From Chitinophagaceae bacterium (GTDB lineage: Bacteria > Bacteroidota > Bacteroidia > Chitinophagales > Chitinophagaceae): 6,140 nucleotides of DNA. The position numbers were made by a program, and so were the translations under genes. Location: assembly GCA_009996555.1 (NCBI GenBank), contig JAACZX010000149.1, positions 1 through 6,140 of the forward strand. The letters run 5' to 3'. Shown here in pieces: positions 1 through 6,140 of this stretch. The stretch's first letter is position 1. Each line of letters starts with the position of its first letter. The notes beneath the pieces are model-generated. The model was not told where the DNA came from. It searched no databases and saw only the letters and a program-made list of their open reading frames with translations.

Positions 1-661
1 CCACTTCGGTATTCCTGTCTATTCCACGGTCCACATCTACTATGTAAGTGGTGCCATTCACAAACGCATCGTCAAACACAGAGTTGAAGCCGGGCAAAAA
101 TGGTTCACTGTTCACTTTTGTGAAATAGCGGGCATAATCACCAAAAGGCTGCGGATCTTTCACCTTTGCCCGCACAACTGTTTTTCTGCTTGTATCGGGC
201 ATATTGGGAGCTTTTACCCACCACAGCGAATCAATTGTTTTACGCACTTGCGGAATGGTTGTACTGGCGGTATATTCTTTCTGCCTCCATACAATCCGCA
301 GGCGGTACTGTTTACCCAATTCGCCTTTAATAATGGTTGATGGCGAAGCAGGGTCGCTGCTGTAATAACTGAAGGGGAAACTGGAACCGGGAATAACAAC
401 ATCGTACCGTTTTAACTGATGAGTTGCAGTACCGGTTGAGATATATACTTCTGCATCTTTGATCAAGGCATTGCTCAACACATCGGCAGAAACCTTTGAA
501 AAATAGTTGAGACTTTTTGTTAAGATCACCACCGGGTCCTGGTCGTTTTCAATTGAAGCATCAACGGTAAGGAGTTCAACAGAGTCCTTCAGATCAAAAT
601 CGATCTTTTTTTCGCAGCCCAGCAACAAAATAATGAGTAAAACGGCTTGGATGTATTTCAT
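1..661 (-). CDS. DUF4249-type lipoprotein, N-terminal part (runs off left edge)
   Basis: The frame is open without a stop from an ATG at 661 down to base 1, giving 220 residues; the C-terminus lies outside the window. The N-terminus is a classic lipoprotein signal: MKY, a hydrophobic run at residues 6-14, then LLGC with the lipid-attachment cysteine at residue 16, followed by EKKIDFD. The mature part (LTVDASIENDQDP, VILTKSLNYF, a GELGKQYRLRI stretch near residue 115-125, TIDSLWW near 145-150) resembles DUF4249 proteins, which are β-rich Bacteroidota outer-membrane lipoproteins of unknown function, often encoded beside a TonB-dependent receptor. The family name comes from recalled sequence character, not a search. 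The gene has its own candidate promoter and sits behind the rpoD terminator, so it begins its own transcript; any receptor partner would have to lie further left. The lipoprotein assignment is firm, the DUF4249 label likely. Confidence 0.85.
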   Translation of the reverse strand, partial: MKYIQAVLLIILLLGCEKKIDFDLKDSVELLTVDASIENDQDPVVILTKSLNYFSKVSADVLSNALIKDAEVYISTGTATHQLKRYDVVIPGSSFPFSYYSSDPASPSTIIKGELGKQYRLRIVWRQKEYTASTTIPQVRKTIDSLWWVKAPNMPDTSRKTVVRAKVKDPQPFGDYARYFTKVNSEPFLPGFNSVFDDAFVNGTTYIVDVDRGIDRNTEV

Positions 662-687
662 GCGTTTGATAGTAACCGGTTATCATT

Positions 688-720
688 CAAAATTACAGGC
701 AGATCATGATTGAAAACATG
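688..720 (-). promoter_or_regulatory. Candidate promoter for the lipoprotein gene
   Basis: On the minus strand TAATTTTG (695 to 688) matches the Bacteroidota -7 consensus TAnnTTTG exactly. A TTTTC near 713-717 sits about where the -33 TTTG element is expected but is not an exact match. Transcription would start roughly 20 bases before the ATG at 661. No Shine-Dalgarno sequence is visible, as is usual in this phylum. Confidence 0.4.
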
Positions 721-772
721 AAGATTTTGCTAATTGCTAAACAAGTTGCTCTGAATTATGTTCAACCTAAAC

Positions 773-799
773 AAAAAACCCCGACACGAAGGTCGGGGC
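773..799 (-). terminator. Intrinsic terminator of rpoD
   Basis: On the minus strand a 7-bp GC-rich stem CCCCGAC / GTCGGGG (798-792 and 785-779) closes a 6-base loop CTTCGT and is followed directly by six T (778-773). It begins 23 bases after the rpoD stop codon. It separates rpoD transcription from the lipoprotein gene downstream on the same strand. Confidence 0.9.
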
Positions 800-821
800 T
801 GATACTTAATACCCATTATAA

Positions 822-1682
822 TTAATTTCCGAGATAGCTCTTCAGCGCATTGCTGTAACGGGCTTTCTGCAGGCGTTTGATCGCTCTTTCTTTGATCTGG
901 CGGATACGCTCTTTGGTCAAATCGTATTTCTGTCCAATTTGCTCAATGGTAACACCATTTTCGCCATCCAATCCAAAATATGCATTTACGATCTCTGCTT
1001 CACGTGGACTGAGTGATTTCAATACACGACGGATCTCGTTACGCAATGAATCTTTCATTACGTCTTCATCTGTATCATCGCTGCCTTCCAAAAGATCGCC
1101 CATTGCCACATCTTCTGCTTCGTGCACTGGTGCATCAAGGGAAGTATGACGGGTGTTGCTCTGGAAGATATTGTTGATCTCAGTTTCGCTCATTTCAAGG
1201 ATATCAGCCAACTCTTCAGTTGAAGGTTCACGCTCATGTTCCTGTTCAAAAGCCATGTATGCTTTATTCGCTTTATTATAAGTTCCGATCTTGTTTTGGG
1301 GCAAACGCACCAAACGACCCTGCTCAGCCAACGCCTGCAGAATTGATTGACGGATCCACCAAACAGCGTAAGAAATGAATTTAAAACCTTTGGTTTCATC
1401 AAAACGCTGAGCAGCCTTGATCAAACCAAGGTTACCCTCATTGATCAGATCACTCAACGACAAACCCTGATGTTGGTATTGTTTGGCTACTGATACCACG
1501 AAACGAAGGTTCGATTGCACCAGTTTATCCAAAGCACGCTGGTCGCCCATTTTGATACGCTGTGCAAGGGTTGTTTCCTCTTCCGGCGTGATCATTGGAA
1601 TTTTAGAGATTTCCTGTAAATACTTTTCAACCGCTTGTGAGTCACGGTTGGTAATCTGAGTTGCAATTTTGAGCTGCCGCAT
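822..1682 (-). CDS. rpoD: Primary RNA polymerase sigma factor (RpoD/SigA), short Bacteroidota form
   Basis: This 286-residue protein is the housekeeping sigma-70 factor that directs core RNA polymerase to promoters. Region 1.2 is at about residues 16-50 (SQAVEKYLQEISKIPMITPEEE). Region 2 spans about 50-120, with the core-binding NLRFVVSVAKQY, DLINEGNLGLIKA and the -10-recognising/melting helix FKFISYAVWWIRQSI (100-114). Region 3 follows RLVRLPQNK (123-131) to about 205, and region 4 is at about 220-286, with SPREAEIV and the -35-binding helix-turn-helix TIEQIGQKYDLTKERIRQIKERAIKRL near 245-271. Region 1.1 and the long non-conserved insert of the E. coli protein are absent, which is normal for Bacteroidota primary sigmas, so it is not truncated. 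The MRQLKI start is preceded 8 bases upstream by AAGAGGA. The gene stands alone, with its own promoter region and terminator. Confidence 0.98.
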   Translation of the reverse strand: MRQLKIATQITNRDSQAVEKYLQEISKIPMITPEEETTLAQRIKMGDQRALDKLVQSNLRFVVSVAKQYQHQGLSLSDLINEGNLGLIKAAQRFDETKGFKFISYAVWWIRQSILQALAEQGRLVRLPQNKIGTYNKANKAYMAFEQEHEREPSTEELADILEMSETEINNIFQSNTRHTSLDAPVHEAEDVAMGDLLEGSDDTDEDVMKDSLRNEIRRVLKSLSPREAEIVNAYFGLDGENGVTIEQIGQKYDLTKERIRQIKERAIKRLQKARYSNALKSYLGN

Positions 1683-1690
1683 ATTAAATT

Positions 1691-1697
1691 TCCTCTT
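1691..1697 (-). promoter_or_regulatory. Shine-Dalgarno-like site of rpoD
   Basis: The minus strand reads AAGAGGA ending 8 bases before the rpoD ATG. It offers four contiguous pairs (GAGG or AGGA) to a standard 16S tail, a modest but well-placed match. It supports the annotated start. Such sites are uncommon in Bacteroidota, whose ribosomes generally do not use Shine-Dalgarno pairing. Confidence 0.5.
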
Positions 1698-1778
1698 AAA
1701 TATTTGATTCGTTACTAAGACAGGGAAAATCGACCGGGAGTTGTATAAATCAGGTTAAGAATCCACTGTAACCGTTTG

Positions 1779-1786
1779 CAAAGGTA
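1779..1786 (-). promoter_or_regulatory. Candidate -7 element of the rpoD promoter
   Basis: The minus strand carries TACCTTTG (1786 to 1779), an exact match to the Bacteroidota -7 consensus TAnnTTTG. Transcription would start near 1773, leaving a leader of about 90 bases before rpoD. I see no clear -33 TTG at the usual distance; two TTG triplets at about 1789-1795 are too close. The call rests on the -7 match and its position. Confidence 0.5.
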
Positions 1787-1881
1787 ATCAACAATCGCCG
1801 CTTTTCATAGACCATGTGAATAATTGAAGCTGATGTAGGCATCATTGAATCGGTTGTGTCCGAAACTTACAACTGATATCC

Positions 1882-1896
1882 AATGATTTAATCATT
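1882..1896. promoter_or_regulatory. 15-bp palindrome, possible operator
   Basis: AATGATT and AATCATT are perfect inverted copies around a single central T. The site lies 69 bases before ltaE and about 100 bases upstream of the proposed rpoD start point, so a bound dimer could influence either gene. AT-rich palindromes also arise by chance, so regulatory function is inference only. Confidence 0.3.
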
Positions 1897-1935
1897 TTGA
1901 ATGGTTAATTTCAGACAATTATTTTACATAAACGG

Positions 1936-1943
1936 TTAATTTG
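1936..1943 (+). promoter_or_regulatory. Weak candidate -7 element for ltaE
   Basis: TTAATTTG matches TAnnTTTG at all but one fixed position and lies 21 bases before the ltaE ATG, which would give a very short leader. No convincing -33 element is visible. A second one-mismatch copy, TCATTTTG, is at 1892-1899 and overlaps the palindrome, so the true start point is undecided. Confidence 0.25.
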
Positions 1944-1964
1944 CATCCTCTTTAATTAATTGAT

Positions 1965-2987
1965 ATGGAATGGATTGATTTACGAAGTGATACTGTTACT
2001 CAACCCACCAAGGCTATGAAAGAAGCCATGTGGTCGGCACCTGTTGGTGATGATGTTTTTGGTGAAGATGAAACTGTGAATAACCTCGAAAAAACAGCCG
2101 CAAAGATGTTTGGAATGGAGGCTGGCTTGTTCTGTCCTTCAGGCACCATGACCAACCAGATTGCCATTAAAATGCACACACAGCCCGGCGATGAAGTGAT
2201 CTGCGATGAACTGAGCCATGTTTACCAATATGAAGGTGGTGGAATAGCTGTGAATTCGGCAGCATCTGTTCAGTTATTACGTGGTGACCGGGGCAGAGTA
2301 ACAGCCGCACAGGTAGCCGAAGCCATCAACAACCGGGATGATGTGCACAAAGCCATCTCCAGTCTTGTAGTGCTGGAAAATACCAGCAACCGTGGCGGAG
2401 GCTGCTGTTATGAACTGGAAGACATCAAGGCCATCAGGCAGGTTTGTGATGAAAACAACCTCATTCTTCACCTGGATGGCGCACGCCTTTTTAATGCGCT
2501 GGTGGCAAAACAGCAAACGGCACTTGACTATGGACAGCTCTTTCATTCTGTTTCCATTTGTTTAAGCAAAGGTTTGGGAGCACCGGTTGGAAGTGTTTTG
2601 CTTGGCTCGGCCGAAAAGATCAAAAAAGCACGCCGTATCCGCAAAGTGTTTGGAGGTGGTATGCGCCAGGCAGGTATTATTGCTGCAGCAGGCCTGTATG
2701 CACTGGAACATCATGTGCAGCGGTTGGCAACAGATCATGAACATGCAAAACTGATTGAAGCGGCTTTGTTACAATGCCCGTTGGTTGAAACGGTGTTGCC
2801 GGTTGAAACAAACATTATCATCTTCAGAGTAAAAGAACATATTCCTGCAAATGAACTTGTAGCTACATTAAAGGAAAAAGGCATTCTCTGCTTTACAATG
2901 GGCAAACAGCAAATACGTTTTGTTTTACACCTTGATGTAACCGAAGCGATGGTGCATCGAACCGTTGCTGCTATCCGTCAGCTCTGA
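1965..2987 (+). CDS. ltaE: Low-specificity L-threonine aldolase, PLP-dependent
   Basis: This 340-residue cytoplasmic enzyme cleaves L-threonine and L-allo-threonine to glycine and acetaldehyde. It belongs to fold-type I PLP enzymes (β-eliminating lyase family) and has the family's usual length. Visible landmarks are the N-terminal DLRSDTVTQPT (5-15), APVGDDVFGED (25-35), the phosphate-side PSGTMTNQ (58-65), His85 in SHVYQYE as the ring-stacking histidine, DGARLFNA (171-178) with Asp171 contacting the pyridine nitrogen and Arg173, the Schiff-base Lys202 in CLSKGLGAPVGS, GGGMRQAGI (230-238), and IRFVLHLDVT (317-326) with a carboxylate-binding arginine. Roles are assigned by similarity to E. coli LtaE. 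All key residues are present. The ATG is the natural start because the conserved MxxIDLRSDT motif begins there; the upstream is AT-rich without a Shine-Dalgarno. It is divergent from rpoD and convergent with prc. Confidence 0.96.
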   Translation: MEWIDLRSDTVTQPTKAMKEAMWSAPVGDDVFGEDETVNNLEKTAAKMFGMEAGLFCPSGTMTNQIAIKMHTQPGDEVICDELSHVYQYEGGGIAVNSAASVQLLRGDRGRVTAAQVAEAINNRDDVHKAISSLVVLENTSNRGGGCCYELEDIKAIRQVCDENNLILHLDGARLFNALVAKQQTALDYGQLFHSVSICLSKGLGAPVGSVLLGSAEKIKKARRIRKVFGGGMRQAGIIAAAGLYALEHHVQRLATDHEHAKLIEAALLQCPLVETVLPVETNIIIFRVKEHIPANELVATLKEKGILCFTMGKQQIRFVLHLDVTEAMVHRTVAAIRQL

Positions 2988-2991
2988 AAAG

Positions 2992-3023
2992 AAAACCCCG
3001 GTCTTTGGTAAGACCGGGGTTTT
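2992..3023. terminator. Bidirectional intrinsic terminator between ltaE and prc
   Basis: AAAACCCCGGTCTT (2992-3005) pairs perfectly with its inverted copy (3010-3023) around a 4-base loop TGGT. On the plus strand the stem ends in TTTT 5 bases after the ltaE stop. On the minus strand it ends in TTTTCTTTTC about 20 bases after the prc stop. One hairpin therefore serves both convergent genes. Confidence 0.92.
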
Positions 3024-3042
3024 AGTATAAAGAATATCACAA

Positions 3043-5220
3043 TTACTTTCCTTCTGAACGGGCCGACTGTTTGTTTTGTGCAATAAAATATTGACGGATC
3101 ATATCGCTCATGATATTCACGGTTTCACCAAGATGAATATCAGTTTTAAGCCTGTTGATAAACACTTTGTTGCGTTCTTCCTTGCTGGTAATTCCTTTGA
3201 TCGCAGCAAGATCAACTTCAAGATTTTGTACATCCAGCGGAGTTTGAAGCTTGATCAGTGAATCGATCGTTTGAATGGTATTACCCAATACTTTTTTATC
3301 CTGGCGGAACTTATCCACTTTCAATGAAAAATGCTTGTCATCATACTTCCCTAACCAATCGCTTTTTTCACTGATGAGTTTAAACGAGGGGCTTTGACTT
3401 ACACGTTGTTTGCTCTGTTGAACAATGTAATTGAAATCAACATCAGACTTCCATGTTTTATACTGTGCGCTTCCGATTTCATCCCAAGACAAAGCATTCG
3501 GTTCATCTTTTTCACGCAGCTTGAGATATTCGTATTGATCAGGTAACACAATATCAGGCACAACACCTTTTAACTGTGTGCTTGCACCGGTTACACGGTA
3601 AAACTTCTGTAAAGTCAATTTAATATTGCCAAGGTCAGATGGGTTATTGCTTGTCCAGCTTGCACGGTCAAGTTCAATATTACGTTGTACGGTTCCCTTA
3701 CCATACGTTGATGTACTGCCCACAATTACACCACGCTTATAATCCTGGATAGCTCCTGCAAAAATTTCTGATGCTGAGGCACTGAATTCATTCACCATAA
3801 CAGTAAGCGGACCATTCCACAATACATTCTTATTACGGTCACGGAGAATAGTGGGCGCTTCATCCCTGCTCTTCACCTGTACCACTGGTCCTTCTTCAAT
3901 AAATAAACCCACCATTTCAACGGTTTCCATTAACGATCCGCCGCCGTTTGTGCGGAGATCAATAATGAGCCCGTCAATTGATTCAGCTTTCAGTTTAACG
4001 ATCTCTTTTGCTACATCCTGCGCACAACGGTTGCCGTTTGCATCCTGAAAATCGGCATAGAAAGCAGGTAAATAGATATAACCGATCTTATGATTATCCG
4101 GCCCTTTAATGATCGTGCTTTTTGCACGGTTCTCTTCAAGGTCTATCTTTTCACGAATCATCGTTACCACCTTTATAGCACCGCTTGGCTTCTTAATGGT
4201 AAGACGTACCTCTGTTCCTTTTTTACCACGTATAAGACGAACTGCATCTGGCACTTCAAAACCAGTAAGGTCTTGCGGTTCTGCATTTCCCTGTGCCACT
4301 TTCAACACAATATCGCCCACCTGTATTTCGCCCGACTTTGCGGCAGCGCCCGCAGGCACAATGGTAGTGATCTTGATATTACCATCTTCCTCCAGTAACG
4401 ATGCACCAATACCAAAGAACTCGCCTGCACTCATCTGCTCATCAAACGCAATTTTTTCCAATGGCGGTAAATAGCTGGTATGTGGGTCCATGGTTTCGGT
4501 AATACCATTCACCAGGTAATTGAAACGGTCTTCGTCTTTAAAACGGTTACGGAAACGATCGAACATACGGTCAAAGGTTTTCAACACTTTTTCACGTGCT
4601 TCTTTTTCCATCTGCACAGTTGTTTTTGCAACATAACCTTCCTTGCCTTTGTTTTTTTCCTGCTGTTCAACCAGGTCAACATAACGGTCCAGTGTATAAT
4701 ACTTGAGTTTTAAACGCCAGAACTCTTTACGCTCAACTTCGTTTTTAGCGTAAGAACGTCTGTCCGGATCATCTACATATTTTTCATCTACAGAAAAATC
4801 AAAAGGCTTCTGCAGTATTTCTTTGTAGAGCAATGCCACTTCTTCCATCCGCTTCTTGTAAGCGTTATTGATCACATAAAATGATTCAAGACGGGCACCA
4901 TGGATCTCGTCATCAATTCTTGTTTCGTATTTCTTGAACTCATCAATATCTGCTTTCAGGAAATACGTTTTGTCTCCATCAAGATCCTTGAGAAACTTGG
5001 CAAACACCACTTTTGAAAATGCATCATCGATCTTTTTTGGATTGTAATGTCCTTCTTCAAGGAACTCACCAATCAATTGAAGGATACGTTCAAAACGGCT
5101 TCCGGGCTCTTTGCGGGTACTGGATGACTGTACGGCGAAAAAGATACTGCCCCCCAGGAGGAGAACAAGTACGATCAGCAAACTCTTTTTACTAAACATA
5201 TATTGGATAAAATTTGACAT
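3043..5220 (-). CDS. prc: Prc/Tsp-type carboxy-terminal processing protease (S41)
   Basis: This 725-residue envelope serine protease removes or degrades C-terminally marked proteins in the periplasm. After an N-terminal signal or anchor (KK at 11-12, hydrophobic 14-30, no lipobox cysteine) come the Tsp N-terminal helical domain (about 45-235), MDPHTSYLPP (244-253), a PDZ domain (about 255-350, with GEFFGIGASLL and IQVGDIVLKV), the S41 core (about 375-560, with IDLRTNGGGSL near 420-430), and a long C-terminal DUF3340-like region. The Ser-Lys dyad is intact: Ser482 in FSASASEI and Lys508 in TYGKGTVQ, with Asp493 matching E. coli Prc Asp441. The order and length fit E. coli Prc rather than the shorter CtpA type. 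A TTG six bases upstream (5226) could add two residues; ATG at 5220 is preferred. A second ATG at 5199 gives a tighter signal peptide starting MFSKKSLL. No NlpI-like adaptor is encoded nearby. Confidence 0.96.
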   Translation of the reverse strand: MSNFIQYMFSKKSLLIVLVLLLGGSIFFAVQSSSTRKEPGSRFERILQLIGEFLEEGHYNPKKIDDAFSKVVFAKFLKDLDGDKTYFLKADIDEFKKYETRIDDEIHGARLESFYVINNAYKKRMEEVALLYKEILQKPFDFSVDEKYVDDPDRRSYAKNEVERKEFWRLKLKYYTLDRYVDLVEQQEKNKGKEGYVAKTTVQMEKEAREKVLKTFDRMFDRFRNRFKDEDRFNYLVNGITETMDPHTSYLPPLEKIAFDEQMSAGEFFGIGASLLEEDGNIKITTIVPAGAAAKSGEIQVGDIVLKVAQGNAEPQDLTGFEVPDAVRLIRGKKGTEVRLTIKKPSGAIKVVTMIREKIDLEENRAKSTIIKGPDNHKIGYIYLPAFYADFQDANGNRCAQDVAKEIVKLKAESIDGLIIDLRTNGGGSLMETVEMVGLFIEEGPVVQVKSRDEAPTILRDRNKNVLWNGPLTVMVNEFSASASEIFAGAIQDYKRGVIVGSTSTYGKGTVQRNIELDRASWTSNNPSDLGNIKLTLQKFYRVTGASTQLKGVVPDIVLPDQYEYLKLREKDEPNALSWDEIGSAQYKTWKSDVDFNYIVQQSKQRVSQSPSFKLISEKSDWLGKYDDKHFSLKVDKFRQDKKVLGNTIQTIDSLIKLQTPLDVQNLEVDLAAIKGITSKEERNKVFINRLKTDIHLGETVNIMSDMIRQYFIAQNKQSARSEGK

Positions 5221-5707
5221 AAACAATTACAGTAAAAATAACGAGAAAATACGACCCAATATTGGCCGCCTGTCCAAATACCTGCTTTTAACAAGGCATT
5301 TAGTCAAAAGTTGTGCCTGAAAGGTAAATGCAGTTAACCACCTGTCTTTAAAAGGATAAGCAGGCTGCCAACCCGGTTGACACCTGTTTTTCCTATATTC
5401 GGTCTATGCCAGAGCATCCCGATACACAGCTCCGGGGAACTGATCAACAGGATTGCAGATCTGGAGCAAAACAAGATGGAATTACAACAGCTGAAAGCTG
5501 GGTTGCACCACATAATGCAGACTAAGCCCGGCAATATGCATCTCCGGGAAAAAGAAGTGCGGGTTAATTCCAGAAAAGATCAATTATTTGCTATACATAA
5601 GTAGCAGTCAATTTTGAATTGAGCAGGCGCTTGTTTCCGCATCTTCTTCAAGCTTACGAAAGTATCTGAAGCTTACAGTTAATAACAACACATCTTTAAT
5701 AAAGCCT
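5221..5707. other. Long intergenic gap with no confident gene
   Basis: This stretch of nearly 490 bases holds the upstream region of prc and the downstream region of the symporter gene. Visible elements are a 10-bp perfect palindrome CCAATATTGG at 5256-5265, 36 bases before the prc start; near-matches to the -7 consensus on the minus strand (AACTTTTG at 5312-5305 and TACCTTTC at 5326-5319, one mismatch each); two direct copies of AAGCTTAC at 5650-5657 and 5669-5676; and a small palindrome CTTTAATAAAG near 5694-5704. No strong intrinsic terminator follows the symporter stop. The only notable reading frame is the doubtful one at 5377-5604. No RNA gene is recognisable. Confidence 0.6.
5377..5604 (+). 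CDS. Doubtful small coiled-coil ORF, possibly a gene remnant
   Basis: I do not recognise this frame. From a TTG it would give 75 residues; the frame is open from 5338 but has no ATG before 5476. The middle (about residues 20-48, GELINRIADLEQ, MELQQLKAGLHHIM) has leucine and isoleucine spacing consistent with an amphipathic coiled coil, and the tail is basic (REKEVRVNSRKDQLFAIHK). That composition looks more protein-like than typical random translation, which is the only reason for listing it. Against it are the poor start, no matching promoter or ribosome site, and no family recognised. It may be chance, a decayed fragment, or the 3' remnant of a frameshifted gene: an ATG at 5406 opens a different frame of only 39 codons ending at 5525. 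Confidence 0.2.
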   Translation: MTPVFPIFGLCQSIPIHSSGELINRIADLEQNKMELQQLKAGLHHIMQTKPGNMHLREKEVRVNSRKDQLFAIHK

Positions 5708-6140
5708 CTAACTACCTTTCAGGTAAGCAGGATCAGGTATTTCTGTTGCAGTGCTTTTTTCCACTACCTGCCGGTAAACAACCATATCAATTTCATTTTC
5801 ACTTTTTGCAATGACAACGGTTGCTACTGTATTACCAATAAAATTAATAATGGCTCTGCCTTCGCTCATAAACCGGTCTACACCTATCAACAATGCCAAA
5901 CCTTCAATTGGGATTACTTTCACTACAGCTAAGGTTGAAGCCAGTACAATAAAACCACTGCCTGTAACACCGGCAGCACCTTTACTGGTGAGTAATAAAA
6001 TTCCAATGATTGTTAACTGTTGCCCCAGCGAAAGATCTACCCCAAATACCTGCGCAAGAAAAATAACACTCATACTTAAATAGATAGTAGTGCCATCGAG
6101 ATTAAAACTGTACCCTGTCGGTATAACCAATCCTACCACT
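5708..6140 (-). CDS. dctA: DctA-like dicarboxylate:cation symporter, C-terminal part (runs off right edge)
   Basis: The C-terminal 143 residues of an inner-membrane secondary transporter of the DAACS/SLC1 family are present; the N-terminal two-thirds lie beyond the window. The first in-frame GTG at 6139 encodes an internal valine, not the start. Numbering from that valine, [19 protein letters not shown] carries the TM7 motif NLDGT (13-17). [18 protein letters not shown] (51-68) is the hairpin-2 tip that gates substrate. [27 protein letters not shown] forms TM8. Aligned with GltPh, Asp88 corresponds to D390, Arg95 to R397 and Asn99 to N401. The D394 position that holds the substrate amino group is Ser92, as in E. 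coli DctA. This favours a C4-dicarboxylate such as succinate, fumarate or malate over glutamate or aspartate, as inference from family knowledge. The tail after TM8 is short and hydrophilic, as usual. Confidence 0.95.
   Translation of the reverse strand, partial: VVGLVIPTGYSFNLDGTTIYLSMSVIFLAQVFGVDLSLGQQLTIIGILLLTSKGAAGVTGSGFIVLASTLAVVKVIPIEGLALLIGVDRFMSEGRAIINFIGNTVATVVIAKSENEIDMVVYRQVVEKSTATEIPDPAYLKGS

Noticed and set aside
507..713. Plus-strand 68-codon frame
   Set aside because: It is antisense to the lipoprotein N-terminus, whose signal peptide and lipobox make the minus strand the coding one.
4090..4474. Two overlapping plus-strand frames of 102 and 121 codons
   Set aside because: They lie wholly antisense to the conserved PDZ/S41 part of prc, and their composition is that of a shadow translation.
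3043..5220. Possible defect in the protease from one extra residue between catalytic Ser and Lys compared with E. coli Prc
   Set aside because: The extra residue falls in the variable loop before YGKGTVQ; all catalytic motifs are intact, so it looks like a lineage variation rather than damage.
5377..5399. TTGACA followed by TATATT, resembling a sigma-70 -35/-10 promoter
   Set aside because: The spacer is only 11 bases instead of about 17, and Bacteroidota primary sigma factors use a different -33/-7 consensus.
5406..5525. 39-codon ATG ORF beginning MPEHPDTQLRG
   Set aside because: It is very short, has no family signature and no ribosome or promoter signal, and overlaps a more protein-like frame. 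It was kept only as a comment on the doubtful ORF.
5646..5676. Repeated AAGCTTAC with CTTCA/TGAAG arms as a possible symporter terminator
   Set aside because: The stem is only five pairs and no T-run follows on the minus strand, so a terminator call is not supported.

Overview
The window reads as an ordinary chromosomal segment of a Bacteroidota bacterium, probably close to the Chitinophagaceae. The lineage call rests on three things: a short primary sigma factor without region 1.1, a DUF4249-type lipoprotein (a family essentially confined to Bacteroidota), and candidate promoters carrying the Bacteroidota -7 element TAnnTTTG. GC content is moderate by eye. The family or genus is an inference.

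Layout, left to right. Positions 1-661 (minus) hold the N-terminal 220 residues of a lipoprotein that runs off the left edge. An intrinsic terminator at 773-799 then closes rpoD (822-1682, minus). A 282-bp divergent intergenic region separates rpoD from ltaE (1965-2987, plus); it contains the likely rpoD promoter and a 15-bp palindrome. A bidirectional terminator with a perfect 14-bp stem (2992-3023) lies between ltaE and the convergent prc gene (3043-5220, minus), a Prc/Tsp-type S41 protease. Next come about 480 bp with no convincing gene (5221-5707), holding one doubtful coiled-coil reading frame. The last 433 bp (minus) encode the C-terminal 143 residues of a DctA-like dicarboxylate:cation symporter that continues past the right edge.

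The genes look like independent single-gene units rather than an operon: each junction has a terminator, a divergent promoter region or a long gap. The functions are housekeeping: transcription initiation (RpoD), threonine/glycine metabolism (LtaE), envelope proteolysis (Prc), C4-dicarboxylate uptake (DctA-like) and a possible surface lipoprotein. I found no CRISPR array, tRNA or rRNA, mobile element or defence-like cluster, and nothing here amounts to a new multi-gene system. The points most worth a second look are the unassigned gap at 5221-5707, the palindrome in the rpoD/ltaE divergent region, and the Shine-Dalgarno-like sequence in front of rpoD, which is uncommon for this phylum.
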